57,969 nt of DNA from an uncultured Flavobacteriales bacterium (GTDB taxonomy: Bacteria; Bacteroidota; Bacteroidia; Flavobacteriales; BACL11). The translations under genes and the position numbers were made by a program. The notes beneath the pieces are model-generated. The model saw only the letters and a list, made by a program, of their open reading frames with translations. It ran no database searches and had not been told where the DNA came from. The DNA lies in NCBI GenBank assembly GCA_913031595.1, contig CAJWCP010000005.1, positions 1-57,969 of the forward strand. Reading direction: 5' to 3'. Of this stretch, positions 28,507 through 38,388 are shown piece by piece. Numbering within the stretch: the stretch's first letter is position 1; every line of letters begins with the position of its first letter.

Positions 28507-29532
28507 TTATTTTAATTGTCTTTTATCAATGTTTAATTTAACTCGTTTGTGACTATAATACATTTTCTTGTTTTCTTTTCCTTGACGTAATCTTTTTTGC
28601 TCATCGAAAGGTAAATTTATAACCTCTATACATTCAATAGAGCAGCAATTATGATACTTTTTTTGGCATTTTTCACATTGTAAAAATAATAAGTTACAAT
28701 TTACATTTTTACAATTCACATGCGTGTCATAAGGAGTTCCACATTGATGACAAAAACTAATAATATCATCAGAAATTCTCTCCCCTCTTCTTTCATCAAA
28801 GACGAAATTCTTACCTTCAAACTTGTTCTCTAGATCATTGTCTAGATTTAATTGCCTTGCATAATCAATTATTCCTCCGTGTAATTGGCTAACGTTATTA
28901 AATCCATAATTTTTTAAATATGCTGATGCTTTTTCACATCTAATGCCTCCAGTGCAATACAATAGGATTTCTTCTTCTTCTTTGCCTTTTAAAAGGTTTT
29001 TTACAACAGGCAACTCTTCTTTAAATGTTTCTACATCAGGGCAAATGGCTCCTTTAAATCTTCCGATCTCACTTTCATAATGGTTACGCATGTCAACAAC
29101 AGTCGCTCCATTATCCATAGCTATATTCCATTCCTTTGCTGTTAAATGTTGCCCTACATTCGTCACATCATACTCTTCTTCTTGAAGACCATCTGCGACT
29201 ATTTGTTTTCTCACTTTGATTGTCAGCTTAAAGAAAGAATGTTCATTATCGTCTATAGCTATCTTAAAATTAAGATGCTGAAAATATTTTTCTACATTTT
29301 CTTTAAAATTCTCCCAATTATGCTCTGGAATACTTAGCTGAGCATTAACCCCCTCTTCTGCTAGGTAAATTCTCCCAAGCACTCCTATTTCATTCCAATC
29401 ACTATACAAATCATCTCTAAGACTATCTGGGTCCTGAATAATAATGTATTTATAGAAAGACACCGTCTTTCTTTTAAAATTTTCTTTCTTAAGTAACTCT
29501 AATGCCTGTTCCTTACTTAATTTATTAAACAT
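28507..29532 (-). CDS. trhO: tRNA uridine(34) hydroxylase TrhO, rhodanese family
   Basis: TrhO hydroxylates U34 of several tRNAs with oxygen as the first step towards 5-(carboxy)methoxyuridine. The protein (341 residues from the ATG at 29532) has an N-terminal acylphosphatase-like domain, VSFYKYI through LKLTIKVRKQIVADGL, then a rhodanese domain with active-site Cys in YCTGGIRCEKAS. A C-terminal Cys-rich zinc-binding region follows (CHQCGTPYDTHVNCKNVNC and CCSIEC). In-frame ATGs also occur at 29559 and 29601; I chose 29532 because the conserved FNKLS-type start is there, but this is uncertain. Confidence 0.88.
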   Translation of the reverse strand: MFNKLSKEQALELLKKENFKRKTVSFYKYIIIQDPDSLRDDLYSDWNEIGVLGRIYLAEEGVNAQLSIPEHNWENFKENVEKYFQHLNFKIAIDDNEHSFFKLTIKVRKQIVADGLQEEEYDVTNVGQHLTAKEWNIAMDNGATVVDMRNHYESEIGRFKGAICPDVETFKEELPVVKNLLKGKEEEEILLYCTGGIRCEKASAYLKNYGFNNVSQLHGGIIDYARQLNLDNDLENKFEGKNFVFDERRGERISDDIISFCHQCGTPYDTHVNCKNVNCNLLFLQCEKCQKKYHNCCSIECIEVINLPFDEQKRLRQGKENKKMYYSHKRVKLNIDKRQLK

Positions 29533-29650
29533 ATTTTTTTTTCCACTATTAGGATCCATCTTTCTATTCTTGCTTGTTTTGGTAAAAATACAAAAATCCA
29601 TTTTCTTATTTTGTTATTAAATATTGTCTATATAAACTAATGTATAATGT

Positions 29651-29658
29651 TATATTTG
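29651..29658 (+). promoter_or_regulatory. -7 box TATATTTG for tdh-cysS
   Basis: TAnnTTTG match ending 16 bases before the ATG at 29675. Confidence 0.5.
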
Positions 29659-29674
29659 TGCAAAATATTTTAAT

Positions 29675-30622
29675 ATGAAAGATGTGGTTCTAGTTGTTGG
29701 TTCTTCAGGTCAAATAGGAACTGAATTAGTAATAGAATTACGAAAAATATATGGAAACTCTAATGTCGTTGCTTCAGATATAAGGCCTTCCTCTGAAAAA
29801 ATAATAGAATCTGGCCCGTTCGAAGAATTAGACGTTTTAAATGAGAAAAGATTGCGAGAGATTATTAAAAAATATAAAGTTTCTCAAGTATATCTATTAG
29901 CTGCACTTTTATCAGCAAATGCTGAAAAAAATATTGAATTTGGATGGAGATTAAATATTCGCTCTCATTCAAATGTATTAGATTTAATAAAAGATGGATT
30001 AGTAAAAAAAGTTTTTTGGCCATCCTCAATAGCTGTCTTTGGCTTGACCACTCCAAAACAAAACACTCCACAGTATACTATAATGGAACCTAATACTGTC
30101 TATGGTATTAGTAAGCAAACTGGTGAAAGATGGAATGAATATTATTTTAATAAATTTAATTCAGATATTAGATCTCTTAGATATCCTGGATTAATTGGAT
30201 GGAGAGCAAAAGCAGGTGGAGGAACAACAGATTATGCCGTTAACATATTTCATGAAGCAATTCAAAAAGAAAAATATGAGTGTTTTTTGAAAAACGACAC
30301 CATCTTGCCCATGATGTATATGCCAGATGCTATACGAGCAACCATCGAAATAATGGAGGCTCCTGCAGAGAAAGTTAAAATCCGCTCTTCTTATAATTTA
30401 GCTGGCATTAGCTTTACGCCTAAAGAATTAGCTGAAGAAATTAAAACATATATTCCTAATTTTAAGATCTCATATAATCCAGATTTTAGGCAAGAAATCG
30501 CTAATTCTTGGCCGCAAAGTATTGATGATAGTTGTGCTCAAAAAGACTGGGGATGGAAATTAAATTATACTCTAGAAAAAATGTCATTTGATATGATCAA
30601 AAATCTAAAAGAAAATAATTAA
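29675..30622 (+). CDS. tdh: NAD-dependent L-threonine 3-dehydrogenase, SDR/epimerase type
   Basis: This short-chain type of threonine dehydrogenase, known from flavobacteria, oxidises L-threonine to 2-amino-3-oxobutyrate. The 315-residue protein has the Rossmann motif GSSGQIG at 9-15, the catalytic Ser in [10 protein letters not shown] near 117, Tyr143 and Lys147 in [11 protein letters not shown], and the RYPGLIGW and GGTTDYAV segments typical of this enzyme rather than of sugar epimerases. Its stop overlaps the cysS ATG by one base, so the two are translationally coupled. Confidence 0.88.
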   Translation: MKDVVLVVGSSGQIGTELVIELRKIYGNSNVVASDIRPSSEKIIESGPFEELDVLNEKRLREIIKKYKVSQVYLLAALLSANAEKNIEFGWRLNIRSHSNVLDLIKDGLVKKVFWPSSIAVFGLTTPKQNTPQYTIMEPNTVYGISKQTGERWNEYYFNKFNSDIRSLRYPGLIGWRAKAGGGTTDYAVNIFHEAIQKEKYECFLKNDTILPMMYMPDAIRATIEIMEAPAEKVKIRSSYNLAGISFTPKELAEEIKTYIPNFKISYNPDFRQEIANSWPQSIDDSCAQKDWGWKLNYTLEKMSFDMIKNLKENN

Positions 30623-32085
30623 TGGATTTAACTATATATAATACTCTTTCGAGAAAAAAAGAAAAGTTTAAGCCTATAAATAATAATTATGTTGGGATGT
30701 ATGTGTGCGGCCCAACTGTTTATGGAGATCCTCATTTAGGACATGCAAGGCCTGCTATTACATTTGATATTGTATATCGATACTTAGAGTTTCTAAATTA
30801 TAAGGTCCGCTATGTCCGTAATATTACTGACGCAGGACATTTAGAAAATGATGCAGATGAAGGAGAAGATAAAGTAAGTAAAAAAGCAAAATTAGAGCAA
30901 TTAGAACCAATGGAAATTGTTCAAAAATATACCCTAAGTTATCATAAAGCCATGAGCTTATTAAATTGCCTTCCGCCTTCAATAGAGCCACGAGCAACAG
31001 GTCATATTATAGAGCAAATTGAAATGGTAAAAAAAATTATTGCTAATGGGTTTGCTTATGAGATAAATGGATCTGTATATTTAGATGTAAATAAATACAA
31101 CAACTCGTTTCCTTATGGAGTTTTATCTGGAAGGAATTTAGATGACACTTTAGAAGGAACACGAGAATTAGATAGGCAATCTGAGAAAAGAAGCCCTGTA
31201 GATTTTGCCATTTGGAAAAAAGCAAGTCAAGAACACATTATGAGATGGAAGTCTCCTTGGGGAGAGGGATTCCCAGGCTGGCATATGGAATGTTCTGCAA
31301 TGAGCGAAAAATATTTAGGAAAAACTTTTGATATTCATGGAGGAGGCATGGATTTAATATTTCCTCATCACGAAGCTGAAATTGCGCAAAGTAATGCGTG
31401 CAATAATTGTGCTCCTGTTAATTACTGGATGCATAATAATATGGTCACTATTAATGGTCAAAAAATGGGGAAGTCATTAAATAATTTTATTACTCTTGAC
31501 CAATTCTTTAATGGAGAGCATGAAAAATTAGAGAAAGCGTATGCTCCTATGGTTATTCGTTTCTTTATTCTGCAAGCGCATTACAGAAGCACTGTTGATT
31601 TTAGCAATGAAGCTCTACAGGCAGCTGAGAAAGGATTTAACAAACTAATGAATGCTGTTGAAACATTGAAAGTGTTGAACGCTAGTAGCCAATCAAGTTA
31701 TACCGTAAAAGATCTAGAAGCGAAATGTTATGCTGCAATGAGTGACGACTTTAATACGCCTATTCTAATTGCTCATTTATTTGAAGGTGTGCGACTTATT
31801 AACTCTGTAAAAAATAATAAAGAAACTCTAACAGCAGGTGATCTAAAAAAATTAACAGATTTATTTAATGTCTTTGCTATACAAATATTAGGACTTCAGC
31901 GTAATGAAATAGTCTCTCAAGATAATTTAACAGCTGAAATAATAGATATAATCTTAAAACTAAGAAACGATGCAAAAGCAAAAAAAGATTTCCAAACAGC
32001 TGACCTAATAAGAGATGAATTAGAGAAAATAAACATTACTATAAAAGATAATAAAGATGGAAGTAGTTGGGAAATTAACAAATAA
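30622..32085 (+). CDS. cysS: Cysteinyl-tRNA synthetase
   Basis: CysRS, 487 residues, a class I synthetase that charges tRNA(Cys). The N-terminal [16 protein letters not shown] holds the zinc Cys and the HIGH equivalent. WHMECSAM and [11 protein letters not shown] provide the remaining zinc ligands, and KMGKSLNNF is the KMSKS loop. The C-terminal helical DALR-like domain ends in the usual [17 protein letters not shown]. The start ATG overlaps the tdh stop by 1 base. Confidence 0.97.
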   Translation: MDLTIYNTLSRKKEKFKPINNNYVGMYVCGPTVYGDPHLGHARPAITFDIVYRYLEFLNYKVRYVRNITDAGHLENDADEGEDKVSKKAKLEQLEPMEIVQKYTLSYHKAMSLLNCLPPSIEPRATGHIIEQIEMVKKIIANGFAYEINGSVYLDVNKYNNSFPYGVLSGRNLDDTLEGTRELDRQSEKRSPVDFAIWKKASQEHIMRWKSPWGEGFPGWHMECSAMSEKYLGKTFDIHGGGMDLIFPHHEAEIAQSNACNNCAPVNYWMHNNMVTINGQKMGKSLNNFITLDQFFNGEHEKLEKAYAPMVIRFFILQAHYRSTVDFSNEALQAAEKGFNKLMNAVETLKVLNASSQSSYTVKDLEAKCYAAMSDDFNTPILIAHLFEGVRLINSVKNNKETLTAGDLKKLTDLFNVFAIQILGLQRNEIVSQDNLTAEIIDIILKLRNDAKAKKDFQTADLIRDELEKINITIKDNKDGSSWEINK

Positions 32086-32089
32086 TTCT

Positions 32090-33061
32090 ATGTTACGCTA
32101 TTGTCTTTTACTGAGTTTTTTATTTGTTGGCTGCTCCACGGAACATAAAAAAAGGCCTTCTAAAAAAGAAGAAAAAAAACAGATTATAGTTCCAACATTT
32201 AATAGTGACTCTGCTTATCATTTTGTGCAAAAACAAGTAGATTTTGGTCCTAGAGCGTTAGGGTCAAAAGGTTCAAAAGAATGTGCTGTTTTTTTAAAAA
32301 AAACATTAATTAAATATACACCAAATGTCTTCGTTCAAGAGGCTCCTGTCACAACATATGATAATAAAAAACATATATTGAAAAATATTATCGCTTCTTT
32401 CTCTCCAGATAAAAAAAATAGAATTGTACTTATGGCACATTGGGATACACGCCCAATTGCTGATTATGATACTGAACGAAAAACAGAGCCTATTCTGGGG
32501 GCCAACGATGGAGGAAGTGGCGTTGCTGTCTTATTAGAGTTAGCCCGTCAATTTAGTGTTAAAGAACCTTCCATTGGTATAGATATAGTTCTTTTTGATG
32601 CTGAAGATTACGGGCAGCCGGAGAACTCAAGCTTTCCAATTATGGAGGATTCTTGGTGCTTAGGATCTCAGTATTGGGCCAACAATCCTCATGTTAAAAA
32701 CTACTATCCACGCTATGGTATTTTATTAGATATGGTAGGGGCAGAAAATGCGACATTTACTCATGAAGCAGTTTCTAGATATTATGCAAACAATGTTCTG
32801 CAAAAAGTATGGCGTCAAGCTCATAAATTAGGATTTGGCAACTATTTTCTTTTTCAGGATAGCAAACAAATTCTTGATGATCATTATTATGTAAATATAA
32901 TTGCTAATATCCCAACTATTGATATTATTGAGTTTGATCCATCCACAGAAACTAATTTTAATAAACACTGGCATACTCATAAAGATGATATGAATAATAT
33001 TGATAAAAAAACATTAATGGCTGTAGGTCAAACCTTAATGCACGTAATCTATAATGAATAG
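32090..33061 (+). CDS. M28-family glutaminyl-peptide cyclotransferase-like lipoprotein
   Basis: The product (323 residues) begins with a lipoprotein signal whose lipobox LFVGC puts the acylated Cys at 15. The zinc-hydrolase core has AHWDTRP, GANDGGSG (Asp140), DAEDYG (Glu172) and HWHTHKDDM (His295). The arrangement of SWCLGSQYWA, GILLDMVGAENATF and ILDDHYYVN matches the glutaminyl cyclase branch of M28, as in the Porphyromonas enzyme, rather than aminopeptidases. Such enzymes convert N-terminal Gln of exported proteins to pyroglutamate. I use the ATG at 32090, where the lipoprotein signal begins; the longer frame overlaps the end of cysS. Confidence 0.82.
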   Translation: MLRYCLLLSFLFVGCSTEHKKRPSKKEEKKQIIVPTFNSDSAYHFVQKQVDFGPRALGSKGSKECAVFLKKTLIKYTPNVFVQEAPVTTYDNKKHILKNIIASFSPDKKNRIVLMAHWDTRPIADYDTERKTEPILGANDGGSGVAVLLELARQFSVKEPSIGIDIVLFDAEDYGQPENSSFPIMEDSWCLGSQYWANNPHVKNYYPRYGILLDMVGAENATFTHEAVSRYYANNVLQKVWRQAHKLGFGNYFLFQDSKQILDDHYYVNIIANIPTIDIIEFDPSTETNFNKHWHTHKDDMNNIDKKTLMAVGQTLMHVIYNE

Positions 33062-33140
33062 TTCAACTATATGATGTTCGTGATGAAAAATTTTATTCTT
33101 CTTTAAAATGGTAGAGTCGACATCTAAAAAAACTAAACCC

Positions 33141-33500
33141 CTACTCCCCACAGCCTTCCACATAAAGAACTTCAAAATCAAAAACAACTAATTCTATATT
33201 CCCTAGACTATCTGTCTTATGTTTTCCTATCATTTTACATTCCATTGGGAAATACTCCATATCAGTAATAGAAAGATATAGCTCCGCTAAATTATCCATA
33301 TTTTCATTAGGAAAATTCAGCTTCCATTCTTGTAAAGTTAATTCGTCTTTAAAAAGATGTTGTCCCTCTCCATAAATCCACCACCCTAAATATGCTTCTT
33401 CTTTATTAATTGATGTGTGCTTTTTTTTCATAAAATCACATGAAATAATCGAAGCAGTAAAAAAGAAAAGGATAATAATATTGTGTATATAATTTAGCAT
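33141..33500 (-). CDS. Hypothetical lipoprotein
   Basis: A 119-residue protein with a lipoprotein signal (hydrophobic 6-18, lipobox SIISC, Cys21) and a soluble Glu/Lys-rich body (EEAYLGWWIYGEGQHLFKDE) ending in a beta-rich segment and GCGE. I do not recognise a family. It starts 4 bases after the nadD stop and is probably the last gene of the yicC-gmk-nadD operon. Confidence 0.7.
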   Translation of the reverse strand: MLNYIHNIIILFFFTASIISCDFMKKKHTSINKEEAYLGWWIYGEGQHLFKDELTLQEWKLNFPNENMDNLAELYLSITDMEYFPMECKMIGKHKTDSLGNIELVVFDFEVLYVEGCGE

Positions 33501-33504
33501 CTTT

Positions 33505-34074
33505 CTATTTGTAAAAATTCATTTTATCGATGTATTTCCAAGCTTTTTCAGGAACCAAATAAGAAATGTCTTTTTTTTCCTTTATAGATTTACGAATAAA
33601 AGAAGCTGAAATTTCCATTTGAGGAACATCCTTAATTATTGTAATACGATTATGAGCCTTATCTACTTCAAAACCTGGTCTGGGGTATACATAAATTAAA
33701 TAATCTTCTAAAATTTGCTCATAATTCTTCCACTTTGAAAAACTCTTTAAATTATCAGACCCCATAATAAGAACATATTCATGATGAGGGTTTTCCTCTT
33801 TTAGATGAACTAAAGTGTCAATAGTAAAAGAAGGTTGTGGTAAATGAAATTCTATATCAGAAGCATCTAGTTTTGGATTATCTTCAGTTTCCATTCTTAT
33901 TATCATTAATCGATGATGTTGATCTAATAATGATTTTTTGTCTTTAAGTGGATTTTGAGGGGACACTACAAAATATACCTTCTCAAGGTCTGAGAATTCT
34001 ACCATATAAGAAGCTATTACTTTATGTCCTATATGCATAGGATTAAATGACCCAAAAAAAAGTCCTATTTTCAT
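33505..34074 (-). CDS. nadD: Nicotinate-nucleotide adenylyltransferase
   Basis: NadD adenylates nicotinate mononucleotide to deamido-NAD in NAD synthesis. The 189-residue protein has the nucleotidyltransferase signature GSFNPMHIGH at 8-17, VVSPQNPLKDK, LIMGSDNLKSFSKW and the second motif ISASFIRKSI near the C-terminus. It overlaps gmk by 4 bases; the yicC-gmk-nadD order is common in Bacteroidota. Confidence 0.95.
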   Translation of the reverse strand: MKIGLFFGSFNPMHIGHKVIASYMVEFSDLEKVYFVVSPQNPLKDKKSLLDQHHRLMIIRMETEDNPKLDASDIEFHLPQPSFTIDTLVHLKEENPHHEYVLIMGSDNLKSFSKWKNYEQILEDYLIYVYPRPGFEVDKAHNRITIIKDVPQMEISASFIRKSIKEKKDISYLVPEKAWKYIDKMNFYK

Positions 34075-34631
34075 CCAATAAATATTTCTATTTCTTTTTT
34101 CACCTCTTCACATGCTTTATCAAATTCATCATTTATAATCACTTTGTCAAATTCCTTACTTTGTAAAATTTCTAATTTAGCTTTTTTTAATCTTTTATTA
34201 AGACTTTCTATTGATTCTGACCCTCTATTTTTCAATCTCTTTTCTAGCTCTTCAAGAGAAGGAGGCATAATAAAAATTGATAAGCAATTTTCTGGATACT
34301 GATTTTTAATATTAATCCCTCCTACTACGTCTAAATCAAAAATAACGCTTTTTTTCTCTTGCCAAATTCTTTCTAGTTCTGATTTTAATGTCCCATAATA
34401 TTGCCCATCATATACTTCTTCCCACTCTAAAAATGCTCCCTGATTAATTTTTTCTCTAAATTCTTCTGCTGATAAAAAATTGTAATCTATCCCCTGTTTT
34501 TCATTACTTCTTTTTTTTCTACTACAGGCAGAAATAGAAAAAGAAACATTCTTTAATTTTTTTAATAAGTACTGTACAATAGATGTTTTTCCTGCCCCTG
34601 ATGGCGCTGATATAACAATAAGTTTATTCAC
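34071..34631 (-). CDS. gmk: Guanylate kinase
   Basis: Gmk phosphorylates GMP to GDP. The 186-residue protein has the P-loop SAPSGAGKTS at 8-17, the GMP-binding SACSRKKRSNEKQGIDYNFLS region, FLEWEEVYDGQYYGT, and DLDVVGGINIK. It overlaps its neighbours by 1 base (yicC) and 4 bases (nadD), so it is translated in a coupled operon. Confidence 0.96.
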   Translation of the reverse strand: MNKLIVISAPSGAGKTSIVQYLLKKLKNVSFSISACSRKKRSNEKQGIDYNFLSAEEFREKINQGAFLEWEEVYDGQYYGTLKSELERIWQEKKSVIFDLDVVGGINIKNQYPENCLSIFIMPPSLEELEKRLKNRGSESIESLNKRLKKAKLEILQSKEFDKVIINDEFDKACEEVKKEIEIFIG

Positions 34632-35530
34632 TATAGTATATTAAATAATTGCTCTTTTATCTTTTCAAGCTCATCCTTCATTTCTACAACTATTCTCTGC
34701 ATCTTTGCATCCGATGATTTAGACCCAATAGTATTAATTTCTCTTCCTATCTCTTGCCCAATAAAAATAAGTTTTTTCCCATTAGGAACATCTGTTTTCA
34801 TAGTTTCACTAAAATAGCTTAAGTGAGCTCTTAAACGAACTTGCTCTTCTGTAATGTCTTGTTTTTCTAAATAATAAATCACTTCCTCTTCAAATCTGTT
34901 TTGATCAATATTTTTATTGTCTAAATCCATGATTTTTTCTGATAAACTCTTTTTTATCTTATTAATCCTTTCTTTAGCAAAAGGCCCTATCTCTTTTAAT
35001 AATGTTCCCAGTCTATTTATTCTAAAAGTTATATCTTCTTCTAGCTTTCTCCCTTCATCTAATCGAAATTGTGAAATATTACTAATCGCAATATCTATCC
35101 CTTTTAAAATCTCCTCCCACTCGTTTTCATCAGCTTTTTCTTCTCCTTTCTCAAAAACCCCTGGCATATGAACTATATTTTGCATCATAAACTCATCTAT
35201 ATTTCTTTCAGTATTTTGCGATATATCTTTATATCCTAGTTCATGTTTAATTTCTTGGAGCTGATTATAATATTCTCTTATAACATCTTTATTGATAATA
35301 TAATTAGCTGATAAATTGGTCTTTTCTCTCCAAATTGAAAGTTCAATTTTGCCTCTTTTTAATCTTTCTATAATCCTCTTTCTAAGGCTGATCTCTTTAT
35401 CTTTATAAACAGATGACATTTTAATGCTTATATCACTATTTTTTGAGTTTAAAGATTTTATTGCAATATTAAAATGAGAGTTAGCTGTATTAACTTCTGC
35501 CTTTCCATATCCTGTCATAGATTTTATCAT
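34631..35530 (-). CDS. yicC: YicC family endoribonuclease
   Basis: A 299-residue YicC/YloC protein; the E. coli member has endoribonuclease activity. It begins with the invariant MIKSMTGYGKAE and has IKSLNSKNSDISIKM; a coiled-coil middle precedes the C-terminal KLIFIGQEIGREINTIGSKSSDA motif. It heads the yicC-gmk-nadD operon and has a -7 box 15 bases upstream, inside the 3' end of the eamA gene. Confidence 0.92.
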   Translation of the reverse strand: MIKSMTGYGKAEVNTANSHFNIAIKSLNSKNSDISIKMSSVYKDKEISLRKRIIERLKRGKIELSIWREKTNLSANYIINKDVIREYYNQLQEIKHELGYKDISQNTERNIDEFMMQNIVHMPGVFEKGEEKADENEWEEILKGIDIAISNISQFRLDEGRKLEEDITFRINRLGTLLKEIGPFAKERINKIKKSLSEKIMDLDNKNIDQNRFEEEVIYYLEKQDITEEQVRLRAHLSYFSETMKTDVPNGKKLIFIGQEIGREINTIGSKSSDAKMQRIVVEMKDELEKIKEQLFNIL

Positions 35531-35544
35531 AGCTAAAATTTTTA

Positions 35545-35552
35545 CAAATTTA
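35545..35552 (-). promoter_or_regulatory. -7 box TAAATTTG for the yicC-gmk-nadD operon
   Basis: TAnnTTTG match ending 15 bases upstream of the yicC ATG and overlapping the stop of the upstream EamA gene. Confidence 0.45.
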
Positions 35553-36455
35553 GGAAAGTTTATTATTTCGTTTTTGAAAAGCCTGGGTGCTTACTAAATA
35601 AACTCCTAGAAAAATAAGGCTCGCAGCAATGATTTTCTGACTATCTAAATTGTCTGAGCCCCAAAAAATAGCAAAAAGAGCAGCTAAAATAGGTTGTAAA
35701 TATATATATATGCTTACTGTGGTTGCTGTTAAATATTGTAAAGCAACCGAATTGCAAAGATAAGCTATGAAAGTAGTACAAATAACAACAAAAGCTATTT
35801 CTAAATAAATATTATGAGGAATAATATTCCAGTCCACGCTAATTAAATTAGTAACTCCAAATGGTAATACATATAAAAATCCAAAAGCAAAAACAAAAAA
35901 CATAACTGTAATAGGGTGATATTTTTTCATCATTGGCTTAACAATTACCAAATATAAACCATAACTAGTTGCATTTATTAAAACAAATAAATTTCCGGTT
36001 TTATACGAGCTTGATAAATCAACAGCTCCTCCTTTTAGGATTAATATAGCGGCGCCTATTAGACCAAAAAAAACACCTAAAATTTTTCGTATTGTTATTG
36101 ATTCTTTAATAAGTAAAAAAGAAAGTAAAATAACTAAGATTGGATTAATAGTCATTACAATTGCTGCATTAATAGGAGTAGTTAAATTTAGCCCTTCAAA
36201 AAATAAAAGTTGATTAATCGCAACACCAAAAACACCACATATTGCTAATCTAAAAATATCTTTCTTTTCAACTTTTTCTTTTATAAAAAGAAAATAACAA
36301 AATGAAAATAAAAAAAGAGCGCCTATAACTCTTAACAAAATAAAGCCTGAAGGCATAATAAAATCAGGCATTACATCCTTAGCAAAACTATAATTAATAG
36401 CATAAATTAAGTTTGCGGTTAAAAGTGAGAGATGTGCTAAAAATATTTTATTCAA
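35550..36455 (-). CDS. EamA/DMT-family membrane transporter
   Basis: A 301-residue protein with ten predicted helices in two EamA repeats (first from LAHLSLLTANLIYAINYSFAK, second from GNLFVLINATSYGLYLVIVK). These drug/metabolite exporters carry amino acids or other small molecules; the substrate is not readable. The start is TTG at 36455, which gives the usual NKIFLAHL start and follows a perfect -7 box by 15 bases. The 35 codons further upstream would span that promoter and are unlikely to be translated. Confidence 0.8.
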   Translation of the reverse strand: MNKIFLAHLSLLTANLIYAINYSFAKDVMPDFIMPSGFILLRVIGALFLFSFCYFLFIKEKVEKKDIFRLAICGVFGVAINQLLFFEGLNLTTPINAAIVMTINPILVILLSFLLIKESITIRKILGVFFGLIGAAILILKGGAVDLSSSYKTGNLFVLINATSYGLYLVIVKPMMKKYHPITVMFFVFAFGFLYVLPFGVTNLISVDWNIIPHNIYLEIAFVVICTTFIAYLCNSVALQYLTATTVSIYIYLQPILAALFAIFWGSDNLDSQKIIAASLIFLGVYLVSTQAFQKRNNKLS

Positions 36456-36470
36456 TGTTTTTATTTTTAG

Positions 36471-36478
36471 CAAAAGTA
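36471..36478 (-). promoter_or_regulatory. -7 box TACTTTTG for eamA
   Basis: TAnnTTTG match ending 15 bases before the TTG at 36455; it decides the start of the EamA gene. Confidence 0.5.
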
Positions 36479-36501
36479 AAATTAATTTATCCAAATTTTG
36501 A

Positions 36502-36509
36502 TAGATTTG
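36502..36509 (+). promoter_or_regulatory. -7 box TAGATTTG for the cystathionine gene
   Basis: TAnnTTTG match ending 28 bases before the ATG at 36538, divergent from the eamA promoter. Confidence 0.5.
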
Positions 36510-36537
36510 TTTTGTATAAATCAAATGAAAATATAAA

Positions 36538-37683
36538 ATGAAATTTGCTACAAAAACCATACATGCAGGGCAAGAAGCTGATCAAACAACTGGAGCTATA
36601 ATGACTCCTATTTATCAAACTTCAACATATATTCAAAAATCTCCTGGAGATCATAAAGGTTATGAATATTCAAGGACAGGAAATCCTACGAGAACTGCTT
36701 TAGAAAAAAACCTGGCGGCTTTAGAAAACGGAAAGTATGGTCTCTGCTTTGGAAGTGGATTAGCTGCAATTGATAGTATAATTAAACTGCTTAATCCTGG
36801 AGATGAAGTGATTTCAACAAATGATTTATATGGGGGTACATATAGAATTTTTACAAAAATATTTGCGCAATATGGGATTAAGTTTCATTTTGTAGGAATG
36901 GATAAGCTAGACGATATTAAAAAAATAATAAATAAAAAAACAAAAATGTTATGGGCTGAAACGCCAACTAATCCCATGCTTAATATTATTGATATAAGTA
37001 AAATAGCAGCTATTGCTAAAAAGCATAATCTAATTTCTGTTGTAGATAACACCTTTGCTACTCCATTCTTGCAAAAACCATTGGATTTAGGAGCGGACAT
37101 TGTAATGCATTCATTAACAAAATATATGGGAGGCCATTCTGATGTTGTAATGGGAGCAGCTATTTGTAAAGAAAAAGAAATAGCAGAAAAATTATATTTT
37201 ATTCAAAATTCTTCTGGAGCTATTCCTGGGCCTATGGATGCGTTTCTCATATTGCGAGGGATTAAAACATTACACTTAAGAATGGAAAGGCATTGTGAAA
37301 ATGCAAAAGAAATTGCAACTTTCTTAAATAATCATTCTAAAGTTGACAAAGTGTATTGGCCTGGCTTAACTTCTCATGTTAATCATAATGTTGCTAAAGA
37401 GCAAATGGAAGATTTTGGTGGGATGGTATCTTTTAATCTTAAAGGAAACAACTTAAAGGATGCTATAAAAATAGTGTCAAATACGCATTATTTTACACTA
37501 GCTGAGAGCTTAGGAGGCGTAGAGTCGCTATGTGGGCATCCTGCATCAATGACTCATGCTGCAATACCTAAAATAGAACGAGAAAAAACAGGTGTTGTGG
37601 ATTCTTTAATCAGGTTAAGTGTAGGAATAGAAGATGTCTCAGACTTAATAAGTGATTTAGAAAAAGCGTTAAAAATTGTGTAA
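36538..37683 (+). CDS. Cystathionine gamma-synthase/gamma-lyase family PLP enzyme
   Basis: A 381-residue Cys/Met-metabolism PLP enzyme. Signatures are GYEYSRTGNPTR near 41, FGSGLAAI at 71-78, ETPTNPMLNI near 141, the SVVDNTFATP segment, and the PLP lysine Lys195 in HSLTKYMGGHSD. The C-terminal SLGGVESLCGHPASMTHA is typical of cystathionine enzymes. Whether it makes cystathionine (MetB) or cleaves it (gamma-lyase) cannot be separated by motif. The SDR gene starts at the very next base after the stop. Confidence 0.9.
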   Translation: MKFATKTIHAGQEADQTTGAIMTPIYQTSTYIQKSPGDHKGYEYSRTGNPTRTALEKNLAALENGKYGLCFGSGLAAIDSIIKLLNPGDEVISTNDLYGGTYRIFTKIFAQYGIKFHFVGMDKLDDIKKIINKKTKMLWAETPTNPMLNIIDISKIAAIAKKHNLISVVDNTFATPFLQKPLDLGADIVMHSLTKYMGGHSDVVMGAAICKEKEIAEKLYFIQNSSGAIPGPMDAFLILRGIKTLHLRMERHCENAKEIATFLNNHSKVDKVYWPGLTSHVNHNVAKEQMEDFGGMVSFNLKGNNLKDAIKIVSNTHYFTLAESLGGVESLCGHPASMTHAAIPKIEREKTGVVDSLIRLSVGIEDVSDLISDLEKALKIV

Positions 37684-38388
37684 TTGAATCCTATAATATT
37701 AATAACAGGAACTGGAAAAGGGATTGGCAAGTCATTAGCCGAAAAATTTTTAAAAAAAGGATTTAATGTTTTTGGATACTCAAGAGAAAATAAAATTAAG
37801 CATAAGAATTTTACCTTTATAAAGATTAATCTAAATGACCTAAAATTAGTGCAAAAGCTTAGATTCCCAACAACTGAAAATGAAATAATACTTATAAATA
37901 ATGCCGCCACTATAGGATATATTGCCCCATTAAATAAAAAAAATAATGACGATATTATCAATGAATATAATTTAAATTTAATCACACCATCACTTTTAAG
38001 TTGTTCCCTGATTAAACATTATCCAAAAAATAAAAAACTAATTATAAATATCAGTTCAGGGGCCGCACAAAACCCTATTGCATCATGGAGCACTTATTGT
38101 GCTGCAAAATCTGGCCTAGACATGTTCACAAATGTAATCGCTAAAGAAAAACACGATAACTTAAAAATATTAGGGATTCATCCAGGAATAATTGATACAA
38201 ACATGCAAAAAGAAATAAGGAAAACTAAACTGTCTAACTTTCCTATGTTAGATAAATTTATAGATTACTACAAGCAAAATAAATTAGAAAACCCTGATGA
38301 TATAGCAAAAAAGATCTATTATATTACAGAAAATAGAGGAAAATTTACAGAAAACATTCTTTTTCTACGTAATATAGATTTAAAATAA
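37684..38388 (+). CDS. Short-chain dehydrogenase/reductase
   Basis: A 234-residue classical SDR. The cofactor motif is TGTGKGIG at 8-15, NNAATIG near 72 is the NNAG equivalent, and the catalytic residues are Ser124/125, Tyr138 and Lys142 (YCAAKSG). The start is TTG at 37684, immediately after the stop of the preceding PLP enzyme gene, so the two are coupled. The substrate is unknown; the HPGIIDTNMQ segment recalls sepiapterin-reductase-like members, a weak hint. Confidence 0.82.
   Translation: MNPIILITGTGKGIGKSLAEKFLKKGFNVFGYSRENKIKHKNFTFIKINLNDLKLVQKLRFPTTENEIILINNAATIGYIAPLNKKNNDDIINEYNLNLITPSLLSCSLIKHYPKNKKLIINISSGAAQNPIASWSTYCAAKSGLDMFTNVIAKEKHDNLKILGIHPGIIDTNMQKEIRKTKLSNFPMLDKFIDYYKQNKLENPDDIAKKIYYITENRGKFTENILFLRNIDLK

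Noticed and set aside
36456-36560. N-terminal extension of the EamA transporter
   Set aside because: It would cover a perfect -7 box and precedes the conserved first helix; the TTG at 36455 fits both.
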